From Glycomyces sp. L485 (GTDB taxonomy: Bacteria; Actinomycetota; Actinomycetes; Mycobacteriales; Micromonosporaceae): a stretch of 64,000 nt of DNA. Of this stretch, positions 17,985 through 28,592 are shown in pieces. The position numbers were made by a program, and so were the translations under genes. Numbering within the stretch: position 1 is the first letter of the stretch; each line of letters begins with the position of its first letter. Where the stretch lies: assembly GCF_022548875.1 (NCBI RefSeq), contig NZ_JAKZEW010000016.1:19382-83381 (forward strand). Direction: 5' to 3'. The notes beneath the pieces are model-generated. The model did not search any database. It was not told the origin of the DNA and was given only the letters and a program-made list of their open reading frames with translations.

Positions 17985-18818
17985 TCACGAGTCGGCGTAC
18001 TCGTCGGGGGGCAGTTCGGGGCCGCCGTACTCCCCCGCGGGGCCTCGCAGGTAGGTCTCGCCGTCGGGGTAGGGCCAGGCGTTGCCGGTGCATCCGGCCA
18101 GCTGGTACGTCTGTTGTGCCATGACCGGGGACGGCTCGCCCGCTTCGGGGCAGACCTCGTGGGGGTGGCCGAGGCGGTGGCCGACCTCGTGGTTGATGAC
18201 GTATCCGCGGTAGTCGTCGAGGGTGTCGTCCCAGTGTTCGACGCCGGTGAGCCAGCGCGCGGAGTTGATGACGACGCTGTCGCCGTTGCGGCACGAGACG
18301 GTGGTGTCGGGGTGGCTGCACAGGATCGAGCGCTGCTCGGGGCTGGCGAGGTAGATGGTGAAGTCGGCGCCGGATTGGCCGACCTGCTGGAAGCGCCAGG
18401 CACCGCCGGCGGTCCACGAGCGGGGGTCTTCGAGCGTGGCGGCGACGAAGTCGCTGAATTCCCGGGGGTCGATTTCGAGGCCGTCTTCGACGGCGACGTT
18501 GTAGGTCAGGAGCGTCCCGGAATCGCCGGCGACACCGGTGAGGCTCGGTTCGGCGTAGGTCCAGGTGCCGGTCCCGGAGTAGTACAGCGGCGGGGTCGGT
18601 TCCGCACCGGGCGTCGTGGGGACGCTGTGGTGCTCGGTGGGGGCGACGTAGGTGTCGAACAGCGGTACCTCGGTGTCCATGGCCTGCGGCGCTTCGTCGT
18701 CGGCGGAGTGGACGACGAAGCGCATGCCCAGGCCCGCCATGAGGATGAGGACCGCCAGGAATACGGTGCGCCGTCGCCTGCGAATGCGGCGTCGGCGATC
18801 TGAGCGTCCCTCGGTCAC
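17985..18818 (-). CDS. DUF3152 protein with metzincin-like zinc motif, membrane anchored
   Basis: The 277-residue protein has an arginine-rich cytoplasmic start and one transmembrane helix (about residues 18-36). A low-complexity linker leads to an exported domain with INHEVGHRLGHPH: H210, E211, H214 and H220 fit HExxHxxGxxH. SPVMAQQ downstream may be the Met-turn. Three to four cysteines (C167, C176 and later) could form disulfides. DUF3152 proteins are actinobacterial and uncharacterised; a surface metalloprotease is inferred from the motif. The GTG start overlaps the stop of the upstream hydrolase gene as GTGA, so they are coupled. Confidence 0.88.
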   Translation of the reverse strand: MTEGRSDRRRRIRRRRRTVFLAVLILMAGLGMRFVVHSADDEAPQAMDTEVPLFDTYVAPTEHHSVPTTPGAEPTPPLYYSGTGTWTYAEPSLTGVAGDSGTLLTYNVAVEDGLEIDPREFSDFVAATLEDPRSWTAGGAWRFQQVGQSGADFTIYLASPEQRSILCSHPDTTVSCRNGDSVVINSARWLTGVEHWDDTLDDYRGYVINHEVGHRLGHPHEVCPEAGEPSPVMAQQTYQLAGCTGNAWPYPDGETYLRGPAGEYGGPELPPDEYADS

Positions 18819-19816
18819 ATTGGCGAGTCTAGGTCAGCTTCGGCCGTCTGTGGGCCAGCGCCACCGGTTTGGTGAACCTCGTCGAGCATCGCGACCATCG
18901 CGCGGGCGACGGCGGCGGGGTCTTCCATCATGGCGACGTGGCCGACGCGGTTGAGGATGAGCAGGCGCGAGTCGGTGATGGCGGTGCCGGTCTCGGGTGC
19001 CTGCCTGACGTCGATGACGCGGTCCTGCTTGCCCCAGACGACGAGCGTGGGGACCTCGATCTGCCTGGCGAGGCGCCACAGCGAGTGCGTGCCGGGCACG
19101 AACGACTGGAAGAACGAGGCCATGAGGCCCCGGTAGGTGGAGATGTAGGCGCTGGAGTTCCACGGCACGGCCAGGCGGCGCCGGGCCTCGGCGATCGCCT
19201 CGCGGCGCCGCTGGGGGTGGATCTTGTCGGGGTCGGCCCAGGTGCCGAGGACGATCTCCTCGACGAGCTGCTGCGGGGTGCGGCCGCGCATGGCCCGACT
19301 CGCGAAGCGCGCGAGCTGCGGCAAAGCGAGCATGGGCACGAATTTTGCCTGGTGGGAGCGGCGGGGATTGACGAACGGCATGGCCGGGGAGATGAGTGTG
19401 AGCGTGCGGATCATCTGCGGGCGCGTCCCGGCGAGGTAGACGGCGACGGCGCCGCCGAGGGAGTGCCCGGCGAGGTGGACCGGGCCGCGCCCGGACTCGG
19501 CGATCCACGAGGCGACGTCCTGGGCGAGCGAGGGGATGGTGGTGCGGCCTGACGGGGCGGAGTGCCCGAAGCCTGGCAGGTCGATCGCGTCGACGGCGAG
19601 GTGGTCGGAGAGGGCGTCGGCCAGGTCCGTCCAGTTCTGGGCGGAGCCGCCGAGCCCGTGGACGAAGACGGCCGGCTCGGCTTCGGGACTGGTGGGCGGG
19701 GTGTGCCGGATGAACACGCGTCGGCGGCTCACCTGGTGCTCGATGCCTGGCCACGGCGGGTGCGGGCGGACCGGGATGCGCACCCGATCCGCGCCGACCA
19801 GCCGTGCTCGCCTCAT
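18815..19816 (-). CDS. Alpha/beta-hydrolase
   Basis: The 333-residue protein has the oxyanion motif FVHGLGGSAQNW (51-62), nucleophile elbow LAGHSLGG with S119, a late aspartate in VVWGKQDRVID and the catalytic histidine in NRVGHVAMME. The triad is complete. Its middle lid segment is long and basic (residues about 170-235), seen in lipases/esterases and C-C hydrolases. It resembles the hydrolase near moeZ in mycobacteria (LipV), though identity is not proven. The ATG at 19816 follows the upstream stop by 5 bp, and its own stop overlaps the DUF3152 start: a three-gene operon. Confidence 0.9.
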   Translation of the reverse strand: MRRARLVGADRVRIPVRPHPPWPGIEHQVSRRRVFIRHTPPTSPEAEPAVFVHGLGGSAQNWTDLADALSDHLAVDAIDLPGFGHSAPSGRTTIPSLAQDVASWIAESGRGPVHLAGHSLGGAVAVYLAGTRPQMIRTLTLISPAMPFVNPRRSHQAKFVPMLALPQLARFASRAMRGRTPQQLVEEIVLGTWADPDKIHPQRRREAIAEARRRLAVPWNSSAYISTYRGLMASFFQSFVPGTHSLWRLARQIEVPTLVVWGKQDRVIDVRQAPETGTAITDSRLLILNRVGHVAMMEDPAAVARAMVAMLDEVHQTGGAGPQTAEADLDSPM

Positions 19817-19821
19817 GGAAG

Positions 19822-21285
19822 TCAGTGTGCCACTTCGGCCGCCAATGCGGACAGCGTCGCCGAAACCACCGCCTTGAAGCGTTCGGCGGTGACGACGGCG
19901 GCGCCGGCGAGGCGGCGGACGGACTGGCCGTCGAGCCACAGTACGACGACGACGGCGGTCTTGACCGGGCCGGTGGTGACGATCGAGGCGTGCTCCACCT
20001 CGACTCTGGCCTCGGTCTCGCCGAAGTACGGGCGCAGCGCCTCCACGGTGGCCGCGGCGGCGGCGTGCTGGACGTGCCAGTCGATCGGCGGGACCGTCAC
20101 GGCGCCGGCGGACTCGTAGTCGCCGACGGCGAGGGTGACGCTCACTTCCGCTTCGAGGCCGGCCGAGTCGATCTCGACGCGGCGCATCTCGACCGGTCCG
20201 ACGACGCGGAGCTCGGCTTCGGCGGGCGCGGCCGGTTCGAGCTCGGCCTGGGCCTCCTCGCCCGGCTCGTCGACGGTCTGCGGGCCCGGCGAGGTGGCGC
20301 GCTGCTCGGCGACGACGGCCGACACGGCCGCCTGGACCTCGTCGGGGTCGACGCCGTCGTCGAGCTCCAGGCGCAGGCTGGGGCTGCCGTCGGGAGCGGT
20401 CACGTGGTAGGCGTCGCGTACGCCGGGGACCTCGCGGACCCATTCGAGGAGCTGCCCGGATTCGCCGTCGCCCGGCTCGTCGTCAGTGGTCACCGGAGGG
20501 GTGGGCTCGAGCGGGGGCTGACGCGAGGCCGGCGGGGTGCGCGGCGGCGCCTGTTCGGTGACGGGGCCCCGCGGCGGCGGCGAGGGGAGCCCTGCGGGCA
20601 CGCTCGGGGTCGGGTGCCGGGCCGGCGGGCTCGGCAGCTGCGGGTCGACCTCGGTGACCGGCAGCGCCGCGGCGTTCGGCGCCTGCTCGGTGCCCTCGGA
20701 CGGCGGTGCCGGGTGATTCGCCGGGGTGGGCTGCGCGGTCGGGATCGCACCGGTGACGTTCGGGGCGCTCGGCGCGCCGGGGGGCGAGACGGGGCCGACG
20801 GGCGCGGACGGGTGCTGCGGGACGCTGAACTGCTGCCCCGGCCCCATGTCGGGGTTCGGGACGCCGCGGTCCTGGTTCGCGCCCTGAGGCGGCGCACTGT
20901 GCTCCTGGTTCATCGCCGGCGGGGGCGCGAACGGCGACTCCGGCTGCTGCCCGGGCTGGTGCTGGGTCGCGGGCGGGATCGGCTCGAACTGCTCCCCAGG
21001 CGAGGCACGCCGCGTCGCCGGCACCATCGGCCCGGTCTCGGCGATCTCCACGGGAACCCCCGGCATCTGGCCGGTCGGCTCCTCTGAATAGCGGTGGCGT
21101 CTGCCCCGGTCCGGATCGAAGCGGTACTGCTCCGGCTGCTGCCCGCCGCCTTGCGGCACGCCCTCGTCGGTCTCCGGCGCGGGCTCCTCCGACGGACCCC
21201 AGGACCGGCCTATCCGGCGGCGGGCCGGCTGTTCGTCTCCCGATGGACGTTGCGGCTCTTCCGGTCGGTTCTGGTCATACACCAC
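19822..21285 (-). CDS. Proline-rich hypothetical protein with folded C-terminal domain
   Basis: The 487-residue protein is unrecognised. Residues 1 to about 270 are low complexity, rich in P, Q, E and G, and probably disordered. A first compact segment (about 280-325, LLEWVREVPGVRDAYHV..LRLELDDGV) and a second (about 360-487, strands then helices, ending ATLSALAAEVAH) look folded. No transmembrane segment is seen, so a cytoplasmic scaffold is possible. GTG at 21283-21285 follows AAGGAG. It begins a three-gene operon with the alpha/beta hydrolase and DUF3152 protein and is divergent from a TetR gene. Confidence 0.75.
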   Translation of the reverse strand: MVYDQNRPEEPQRPSGDEQPARRRIGRSWGPSEEPAPETDEGVPQGGGQQPEQYRFDPDRGRRHRYSEEPTGQMPGVPVEIAETGPMVPATRRASPGEQFEPIPPATQHQPGQQPESPFAPPPAMNQEHSAPPQGANQDRGVPNPDMGPGQQFSVPQHPSAPVGPVSPPGAPSAPNVTGAIPTAQPTPANHPAPPSEGTEQAPNAAALPVTEVDPQLPSPPARHPTPSVPAGLPSPPPRGPVTEQAPPRTPPASRQPPLEPTPPVTTDDEPGDGESGQLLEWVREVPGVRDAYHVTAPDGSPSLRLELDDGVDPDEVQAAVSAVVAEQRATSPGPQTVDEPGEEAQAELEPAAPAEAELRVVGPVEMRRVEIDSAGLEAEVSVTLAVGDYESAGAVTVPPIDWHVQHAAAAATVEALRPYFGETEARVEVEHASIVTTGPVKTAVVVVLWLDGQSVRRLAGAAVVTAERFKAVVSATLSALAAEVAH

Positions 21286-21459
21286 TGAGATTCTCCTTCA
21301 TATTCCCGCCTCGAAGGTACCGTGGTGCGACTAGTAACGTGAACCCGCATTTGGCCGCCCCGTACGCTGGGAAGCTGGATTCAACCGTCCGTAAACTTCA
21401 AGGTGATCGCAAGATCTGACGACTGACGGATGGGCGACACGACCGAGGAGAGGTGCCGG

Positions 21460-22080
21460 GTGAACAGCGCTGGAGAAGGCAGGGTACGACTGCCCAGGAG
21501 CGAGCGCCGGGCGCAGCTGCTGCAGGCCGCGCAGGAGGTGTTCGTCTCCCGCGGCTACCACGCCACCTCGATGGACGACATCGCCGAGCGGGCCGGTGTC
21601 TCCAAGCCCGTGCTCTACCAGCATTTCTCCTCGAAGCTGGAGCTCTATCTGGCGCTGCTGGACGGGCGGGCATCCGAACTGGTCGGCCGCATCCGGGAGG
21701 CGATGGACCGTTCCGAGGACAACAAGGAGCGCGTCGACGAGGCCCTGCGGGCCTACTTCGACTTCGTCGACTCCCAGGGCGAGGCGTTCCGGCTCGTGTT
21801 CGAGTCCGACCAGCGCAACGACCCGGCCGTCGCCGAGCGGGTGCTGCGCATGGAAGCCGAGTGCGTGGCGGCGCTGTCCGACACGATCATGGCCGACGCC
21901 CAGGTCGACAAGGCCCGTGCCGAGCTGCTCGCGACCGGGCTCGTCGGCGCCGCCGAGGTCGCCGCGCGCAAGTGGATCGCCTCGGGCCGCGTGGTGCCGA
22001 AGGAGGAGGCCGTCCAGCTCATGAGCACCTTGGCGTGGCGCGGCATCTCGCACTTCCCGCTCGAAGGGGACGAGGAGTAG
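21460..22080 (+). CDS. TetR-family transcriptional regulator
   Basis: About 206 residues. The N-terminal HTH reads RRAQLLQAAQEVFVSRGYHA, TSMDDIAERAGVSKPVLYQH, FSSKLELYLALL, a textbook TetR domain. The C-terminal ligand domain has an FDFVDSQGEAFRLVFESDQ helix shared with the mycobacterial Rv3208-type regulators. The GTG at 21460 is preferred because GAGGAGAGG lies just upstream, although an in-frame ATG at 21430 cannot be excluded. It lies 108 bp before the DUF3107 gene and is divergent from the proline-rich gene, the same order as in mycobacteria. Confidence 0.9.
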   Translation: MNSAGEGRVRLPRSERRAQLLQAAQEVFVSRGYHATSMDDIAERAGVSKPVLYQHFSSKLELYLALLDGRASELVGRIREAMDRSEDNKERVDEALRAYFDFVDSQGEAFRLVFESDQRNDPAVAERVLRMEAECVAALSDTIMADAQVDKARAELLATGLVGAAEVAARKWIASGRVVPKEEAVQLMSTLAWRGISHFPLEGDEE

Positions 22081-22188
22081 GGTTCGGCCGTTCGCTGCCA
22101 GCGCACACGCGGTGACGTCCGGCGTGTGCGGGCACGAGTAATGTTGCATCGTCTGAAGACGTCAGAGGATTTTGTTTGAGGAGGGCCC

Positions 22189-22416
22189 GTGGAGGTCAAG
22201 ATCGGTGTCCAGTACGCCCCGCGTGAACTGGTACTGGAGAGCAAGCTGTCGTCGAAGGACCTGTCCGCGACGATCGAGCAGGCCGTCGCCGAAGGCGGCG
22301 TGCTCCGGCTCGAGGACGTCAAGGGCCGCCAGGTGATCGTCCCGGTCGAGAAGATCGCCTATGTCGAGGTCGCCGCGCAGTCGTCGCGGCCGGTTGGGTT
22401 CACCGTCGACTCATAG
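22189..22416 (+). CDS. DUF3107 family protein
   Basis: A 75-residue protein, MEVKIGVQYAPRELVLES at the start and an IAYVEVAAQSSRPVGF ending, matching the small actinobacterial DUF3107 family (mycobacterial Rv3208A type). Predicted as alternating strands with one helix; function unknown. The GTG at 22189 has GAGGAGGG 5 bp upstream. It is followed by a 12-bp terminator hairpin with TTTC. Confidence 0.9.
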   Translation: MEVKIGVQYAPRELVLESKLSSKDLSATIEQAVAEGGVLRLEDVKGRQVIVPVEKIAYVEVAAQSSRPVGFTVDS

Positions 22417-22430
22417 CCCGCGATGCTTGC

Positions 22431-22457
22431 ACGGCCCGGAGCGCTGCTCCGGGCCGT
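22431..22457. terminator. Terminator between DUF3107 and lpqB
   Basis: ACGGCCCGGAGC pairs perfectly with GCTCCGGGCCGT over a GCT loop and is followed by TTTC on the plus strand. It serves both convergent genes. Confidence 0.88.
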
Positions 22458-22461
22458 TTCG

Positions 22462-24208
22462 CTATCCGGGGAACGTGAACGGCGCGGAGCCCTGGACGAG
22501 CTGTCCGTCGGCGTCCTCGACCGGCTCGATGGTAGTGCTGTAGACCCGGTACAGGACCGAGCTGATGACGACTATGTTCGGCTCGCCGCTGTCCTGGTCG
22601 GGCTCGACCGGGTCGGCGGTGTTGGCGGCGATCTGCTCGGCCAGCGGATACGGGGAGGTCCCCGCCTGGTCCTCGATCTCTGCGTTGTCGAGCGCGACGC
22701 GGAACAGCTTCTCGCCGGTGCCGCCGGTCCGCTCGCCGGCGACCCACACCCAGTCCTCGGAGCTCCAGGCGACGTCGGTGACGGCGGTGATGCCGAGACC
22801 CAGGCGCCTGAAATCGCCGATCTGGAAGTTGCCGTCGGCGTCGTGGCTGAGCGGGACGGCCCAGGCGCGGCCGCCCTCGACATAGGCGAGGCGGCGGCCG
22901 TCGGCGGCGGCGGACAGCGCCTCCACCTCCTCCCCGGCGAGGACCTGGGCGGCCTCCGAGTCGGTGTCGACTGCGGTGAGGACGCCGTCGTCGATGAGCA
23001 CGACGGTCCTCTCGGTCAGCCACTGGGGGTCGCGCAGGTCGCCGGTGACGCCTTCGACGGTGGTCATGTTGCGGTCTCCGGCACCGATCTGGAGGACGTC
23101 GCCGTCACCGGTGTCGACGACGGCGGCGATCCGGTGGTCGGCGGCGACGGCGACCTGTTCGAGGCCGGGCGTGCTGAATCCGACCCACGGGTGGTCGGAA
23201 GAGTCGTCGGTGACCCGGTCGTTCGCGAACTGCCACACGGTGTCCTCGGAGATGAAGTAACCGACCTCGTCGTTCTCGTCGGTGACCGGCGCGATCGCGT
23301 TCCAGTCGCGCCAGTCGGCGAGGCTGCCGGTGGCGACCTCCTCACGGTTGATGCGCAGCGAGAACTCCCCGGTGAGGCCGAGGCTCCAGGCGATCTGGGC
23401 GGCGATCGCGTCGACCGTCTCCGCGTCGAGCTCGGTGGGCTGCTCGCCGAGGGTCAGGTCGATCGCGACGACGTCGTCCTCACGACTGGACTGGCCGGTG
23501 GTGCCCGAGGGTATGGCCGAGCGGGCTGCCGGGCGGACCCAGTCGAAATTGCCCTGGAGGAGCCAGCCGAGCCGGATGCCGTTCGCGGTGTTCTCGTCGA
23601 GGTTGTCGTAGATCCACCGCAGGTCGGGCACGAGCAGGTCGGTCTCGCCGGCGGCGCCGGTGGCCTGGAAGTAGAGGGGGGCCTGGGCGTAGGCGCTCTG
23701 GAACTGGCTGCGCAGCATCATGGCCTGCCTGGGCAGTTCGCTGATGGTCCAGTTGTCCTGGAGGCCGTCGCGTTCGAGGACGAACTGCTCCTCGTACTCC
23801 CGAGGCGCGTTGTTCATGAGCACCGATCCGTCGGGCAGGTAGGTGCCGACGACCGAGCCGGTGACCGTGACGGTCTGCAAGTCCACATTGGTGCCGTCTC
23901 CGAGCGTGTAGTCGACACCGTCGAGCAGGCCGATGCCGTCGGCCGTCTCGGAGAACTCCCGGTCGCCGCCGGTGAACTGGTTCAGCCGCTCGTCGCGGCC
24001 GTTCGGCTCGCCCGAGGAGGCCCTCAGGAAGTTCTGGACCGTGGTGCTCGCGTCGTTGGTCGGCAGGAACTCCTCGGGCTCGACCGGGGACGACTGGTCG
24101 AAGTCGGTGGGAGCGGGCTCGATCGGCTCGGGGGCCGAGGAGCCGGGGATGCCGCAGGAGGCGAGCAGCGGCACGGCGAGGCAGGCGGCGGCGAGACCGG
24201 CCAGGGTC

Positions 24209-24219
<11 letters not shown>
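22462..24219 (-). CDS. lpqB: Lipoprotein LpqB, partner of the MtrAB system
   Basis: The 585-residue protein has a signal peptide with lipobox LLASC, lipidated at C22. A GerMN-like domain (about residues 60-330) and a C-terminal region with beta-propeller repeats (about 340-585) follow. LpqB is the membrane lipoprotein encoded with MtrA-MtrB that modulates MtrB activation and envelope homeostasis. The ATG at 24217-24219 lies 11 bp inside the 3' end of mtrB, showing tight coupling. The order mtrA-mtrB-lpqB is the actinobacterial norm. Confidence 0.94.
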
Positions 24220-25818
<1,599 letters not shown>

Positions 25819-25819
<1 letters not shown>

Positions 25820-26514
25820 TATCCCAATCCGGCTTTGTACCCGACGCCGCGGACGGTCTGGATGAGCTGCGGGCGCTCTGGGTCGGGTTCGATCTTGGCG
25901 CGCAGGCGCTGCACGTGGACGTTCACCAGGCGCGTGTCCGCCGAGTGGCGGTAGCCCCAGACCTGCTCCAGGAGCACCTGGCGGGTGAAGACCTGGCGGG
26001 GCTTGCGGGCGAGCGCCACCAGCAGGTCGAACTCGAGCGGCGTCAGCTTCACCTCGGCGCCGTTGAGGGTCACCTGGTGCGCGGGCACGTCGATCTGGAC
26101 CTGGAGACCGGGCTTGCCGATCTCCAGGCGCTCGGGCGTGACGTCGTCGCCGCGCCGAAGGCGGGCGCGGATGCGGGCCACGAGCTCCTTGGGTTTGAAC
26201 GGCTTGACGATGTAGTCGTCGGCGCCGGATTCGAGGCCGAGCACGACGTCGACCGTGTCGGACTTGGCGGTGAGCATGACGATGGGCACGCCGGACTCGC
26301 CGCGGATGGCCTTGGCGACGTCGATGCCGCTCATGCCGGGCAACATGAGGTCGAGCAGGACGATGTCGGGACGGTGTTCCTTGAACGCGGCGAGCGCCTT
26401 CTCGCCGTCGGTGACGAATGTGGGGGTGAAACCTTCGGTGCGGAGGATGATGCCGAGCATCTCCGCCAGTGCCGGGTCGTCGTCAACGACGAGTACACGT
26501 GCTCTCATGGACAC
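25819..26514 (-). CDS. mtrA: Two-component response regulator MtrA
   Basis: The 231-residue OmpR-type regulator has the receiver acidic pocket VVDDDP, phosphoacceptor D55 in LLDLMLPG, and the KPFKPKELVARIRARLRR linker. Its winged helix ends in RLVNVHVQRLRAKIE and VRGVGYKAG. It matches MtrA closely, including the GTG-TCC-ATG start: GTG 26514 has GAGGTGG 7 bp upstream, while an ATG at 26508 is the alternative. Only 27 bp separate the start from the hairpin that ends the upstream ndh transcript, so the promoter position is unusual. Confidence 0.96.
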
Positions 26515-26541
26515 CAGTTTTCCACCTCACAAAAGCCGAGA

Positions 26542-26567
26542 GCACCACGGGTGGTCACCCGTGGTGC
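26542..26567 (-). terminator. Hairpin between ndh and mtrA
   Basis: GCACCACGGGTG pairs perfectly over 12 bp with CACCCGTGGTGC across a 2-base loop. It follows ndh by 14 bp and precedes mtrA by 27 bp, so it may terminate ndh or act as a leader element of mtrA. Confidence 0.75.
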
Positions 26568-26581
26568 CCCAACTGTATCGA

Positions 26582-27958
26582 CTAAAGCTCCGCTTTCTTG
26601 GCCCGAACCGGGTCGGCGTCCGCGGCGATGGCCTCGAACGGCTCCCGGCCGAGGCTGATTTCACCGAGTTGCACCATTTCTCGCTTGGTGAAGAACCCGA
26701 CGATCCAGTCGGCGAGGATGCGGCTCTTGCGGCCGACGCCGGGCACGCGCGACAGGTGGTAGCCGCGGTGCATGGTCCAGGCGAGCAGGCCCTTGGCCTT
26801 GAAGCCGTACGTGTTGGCGACGCCCTTGTACAGGCCGAGGCCGGCCACCGAGCCGATGTACTTGTGCTCGTACGGCTTGAGTGCCGCGCCGACGTGCTGG
26901 GCGTAGATGTTGTCGGCCAGCACCTGGGCCTGCCGGACGGCGTGCTGCGCGCTCGGCGTGCAGAACGGCATCGGGAAGTCGGAGGTGTCGGGGACCTGGC
27001 ACGAGTCGCCGGCGCCCCAGGCGCCTTCGACGACCTCGCCGACCTGCGTGGTGCCGGGCTCGACACCGCTCGCGACCTGGAGGCGCGTGTTGCACTCCAG
27101 GTGACCCTTCGGGCCGATCGGCAGGTCCGTCTTCTTGAGCAGCGGGTTGGGCATGACGCCGGCGGTCCAGATGATGGTGTCGGAGTCGAACTCCTCGCCG
27201 TCGGTGAGGACGACGTGGCCGCCCTCGCAGGACTTCAGGGTGGTGCCGAGGCGGATGTCGACGCCGCGCCTGGTCAGCTGCCGGGCGGCGTACGCGCCCA
27301 TCTGCGGGCCGACCTCGGGCATGATCTTGTCGGCGTACTCGACGAGGTACCACTTGATCTCGTCGGCGTCGAGCTCCGGATAGCTCTTCACGATCGTGGC
27401 CGTCAGGTCCTCGAGCTCGCCGAGGGTCTCGGCGCCGGCGAAGCCGCCGCCGACGGTGACGAACGTGAGCGCCTTGCGGCGGATGTCCGGGTCGGTGGTG
27501 CTGGCGGCGACGTCGAAGCGCTGCAGGACGTGGTTGCGCAGCCAGATGGCCTCGCCCATGGACTTGATGCCGATGGCGGCGTCGGCCAGGCCGGGGATCG
27601 GCAGCGGGCGGGAGACCGAACCGGGGGCGACGACCACCTGGTCGTACTCGATCTCGCGGGTCGGACCGGCGATCGGCTGCACGGTCAGCTTGCGCAGACC
27701 GTGGTCGATCTCGGTGACGCCGCCGGTGACGATGGTGCAGTGCTTGAGCGCTTGGCGCAGCGGCACCACGCCGTGGCGCGGGGAGATGTTGCCGGCAGCC
27801 GCCTCGGGCAGGAAGGGCTGGTAGGTCATGTGCTGATTGGGGTCGATGACCATCAGTTCAACTTGGCCGCGCTTGATGTCGCTTTTCAGCTTCTTGCTCA
27901 AGCGTTCGGCAACGTAAAAACCGACGTGACCGGCACCTATCACGACTATACGTTTCAC
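26582..27958 (-). CDS. ndh: Type II NADH dehydrogenase / FAD-dependent pyridine nucleotide oxidoreductase
   Basis: The 458-residue flavoprotein has the N-terminal dinucleotide fold VVIGAGHVGFYVAERL, the second GGGFAGAETLGEL fold, DTIIWTAGV and a C-terminal VWGAGDSC-like FAD contact (GAWGAGDSC). A membrane-binding C-terminal region follows. NDH-2 passes electrons from NADH to menaquinone without pumping protons. GTG 27958 has no good Shine-Dalgarno sequence but lies 4 bp after the upstream stop, so translation may be coupled. It is the last gene of the MoxR-DUF58 operon. Confidence 0.88.
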   Translation of the reverse strand: MKRIVVIGAGHVGFYVAERLSKKLKSDIKRGQVELMVIDPNQHMTYQPFLPEAAAGNISPRHGVVPLRQALKHCTIVTGGVTEIDHGLRKLTVQPIAGPTREIEYDQVVVAPGSVSRPLPIPGLADAAIGIKSMGEAIWLRNHVLQRFDVAASTTDPDIRRKALTFVTVGGGFAGAETLGELEDLTATIVKSYPELDADEIKWYLVEYADKIMPEVGPQMGAYAARQLTRRGVDIRLGTTLKSCEGGHVVLTDGEEFDSDTIIWTAGVMPNPLLKKTDLPIGPKGHLECNTRLQVASGVEPGTTQVGEVVEGAWGAGDSCQVPDTSDFPMPFCTPSAQHAVRQAQVLADNIYAQHVGAALKPYEHKYIGSVAGLGLYKGVANTYGFKAKGLLAWTMHRGYHLSRVPGVGRKSRILADWIVGFFTKREMVQLGEISLGREPFEAIAADADPVRAKKAEL

Positions 27959-27962
27959 GTGT

Positions 27963-28592
27963 TCAATTCTGACTACGGGAACTGGGGTTGTGTAGTGAAC
28001 GTGCGAGGACGTAGATCACTGTGAGAGCCGCCATGATTCCGATACCCACTGCGACGGCCGCGGGCATCGCGGCGAAATAGGCGGTGAACAGGGCCAGAAT
28101 CCCGGCGAAGGCCAATGTCGAGACCGAAACTATTCCCAGGTGGCGCGCCCAGGTGAGGATGATCTCACCGTCCACTGCGGTAGTCGTACGAAAACGCTGG
28201 GCGACGGTCGCGGCCGAATGGCCCGCGTACAGCAGGACCGCGACGAACGCGGCCGTCCACAGGCCGGCCGGGGACTCGTCCACGGCGGTGCCGGCGAGCC
28301 AGGCGCCGATGACGACCCCCGAGAGGACGAGCGGCGCGATCCCGCGGGGCCGGGACGCGGCGAGCACGGCCGCGATGACGACGAACACCACGTACATCGC
28401 CGAAGTCGCCCACTCGGGCGGGACGGCGAGTTCGGCGGCGATGAAGTAGGACAGGCCGACCGTGACGCGCATGAACACGGCAGCGGGCGCCAGTCGGCGC
28501 AGCCACGAGCCGATCTCGCGGCGGGCCGTTCGGACGCGCACACGGGTGCCTTCCCTGACCGCCTCGAACAGTCCGCGCTGGACATCGCTCAC
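27963..28592 (-). CDS. Uncharacterised membrane protein of the MoxR-DUF58 operon
   Basis: The 209-residue product has a basic cytoplasmic start (VRVRTARREIGSWLRRL) and about six hydrophobic segments from residue 40 to 195, including FIAAELAVPP and IGIMAALTVIYVLARSL. No family is recognised. GTG 28592 follows AGGAGGCGG and overlaps the DUF58 stop as GTGA. It lies 4 bp before ndh. Confidence 0.75.
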   Translation of the reverse strand: MSDVQRGLFEAVREGTRVRVRTARREIGSWLRRLAPAAVFMRVTVGLSYFIAAELAVPPEWATSAMYVVFVVIAAVLAASRPRGIAPLVLSGVVIGAWLAGTAVDESPAGLWTAAFVAVLLYAGHSAATVAQRFRTTTAVDGEIILTWARHLGIVSVSTLAFAGILALFTAYFAAMPAAVAVGIGIMAALTVIYVLARSLHNPSSRSQN

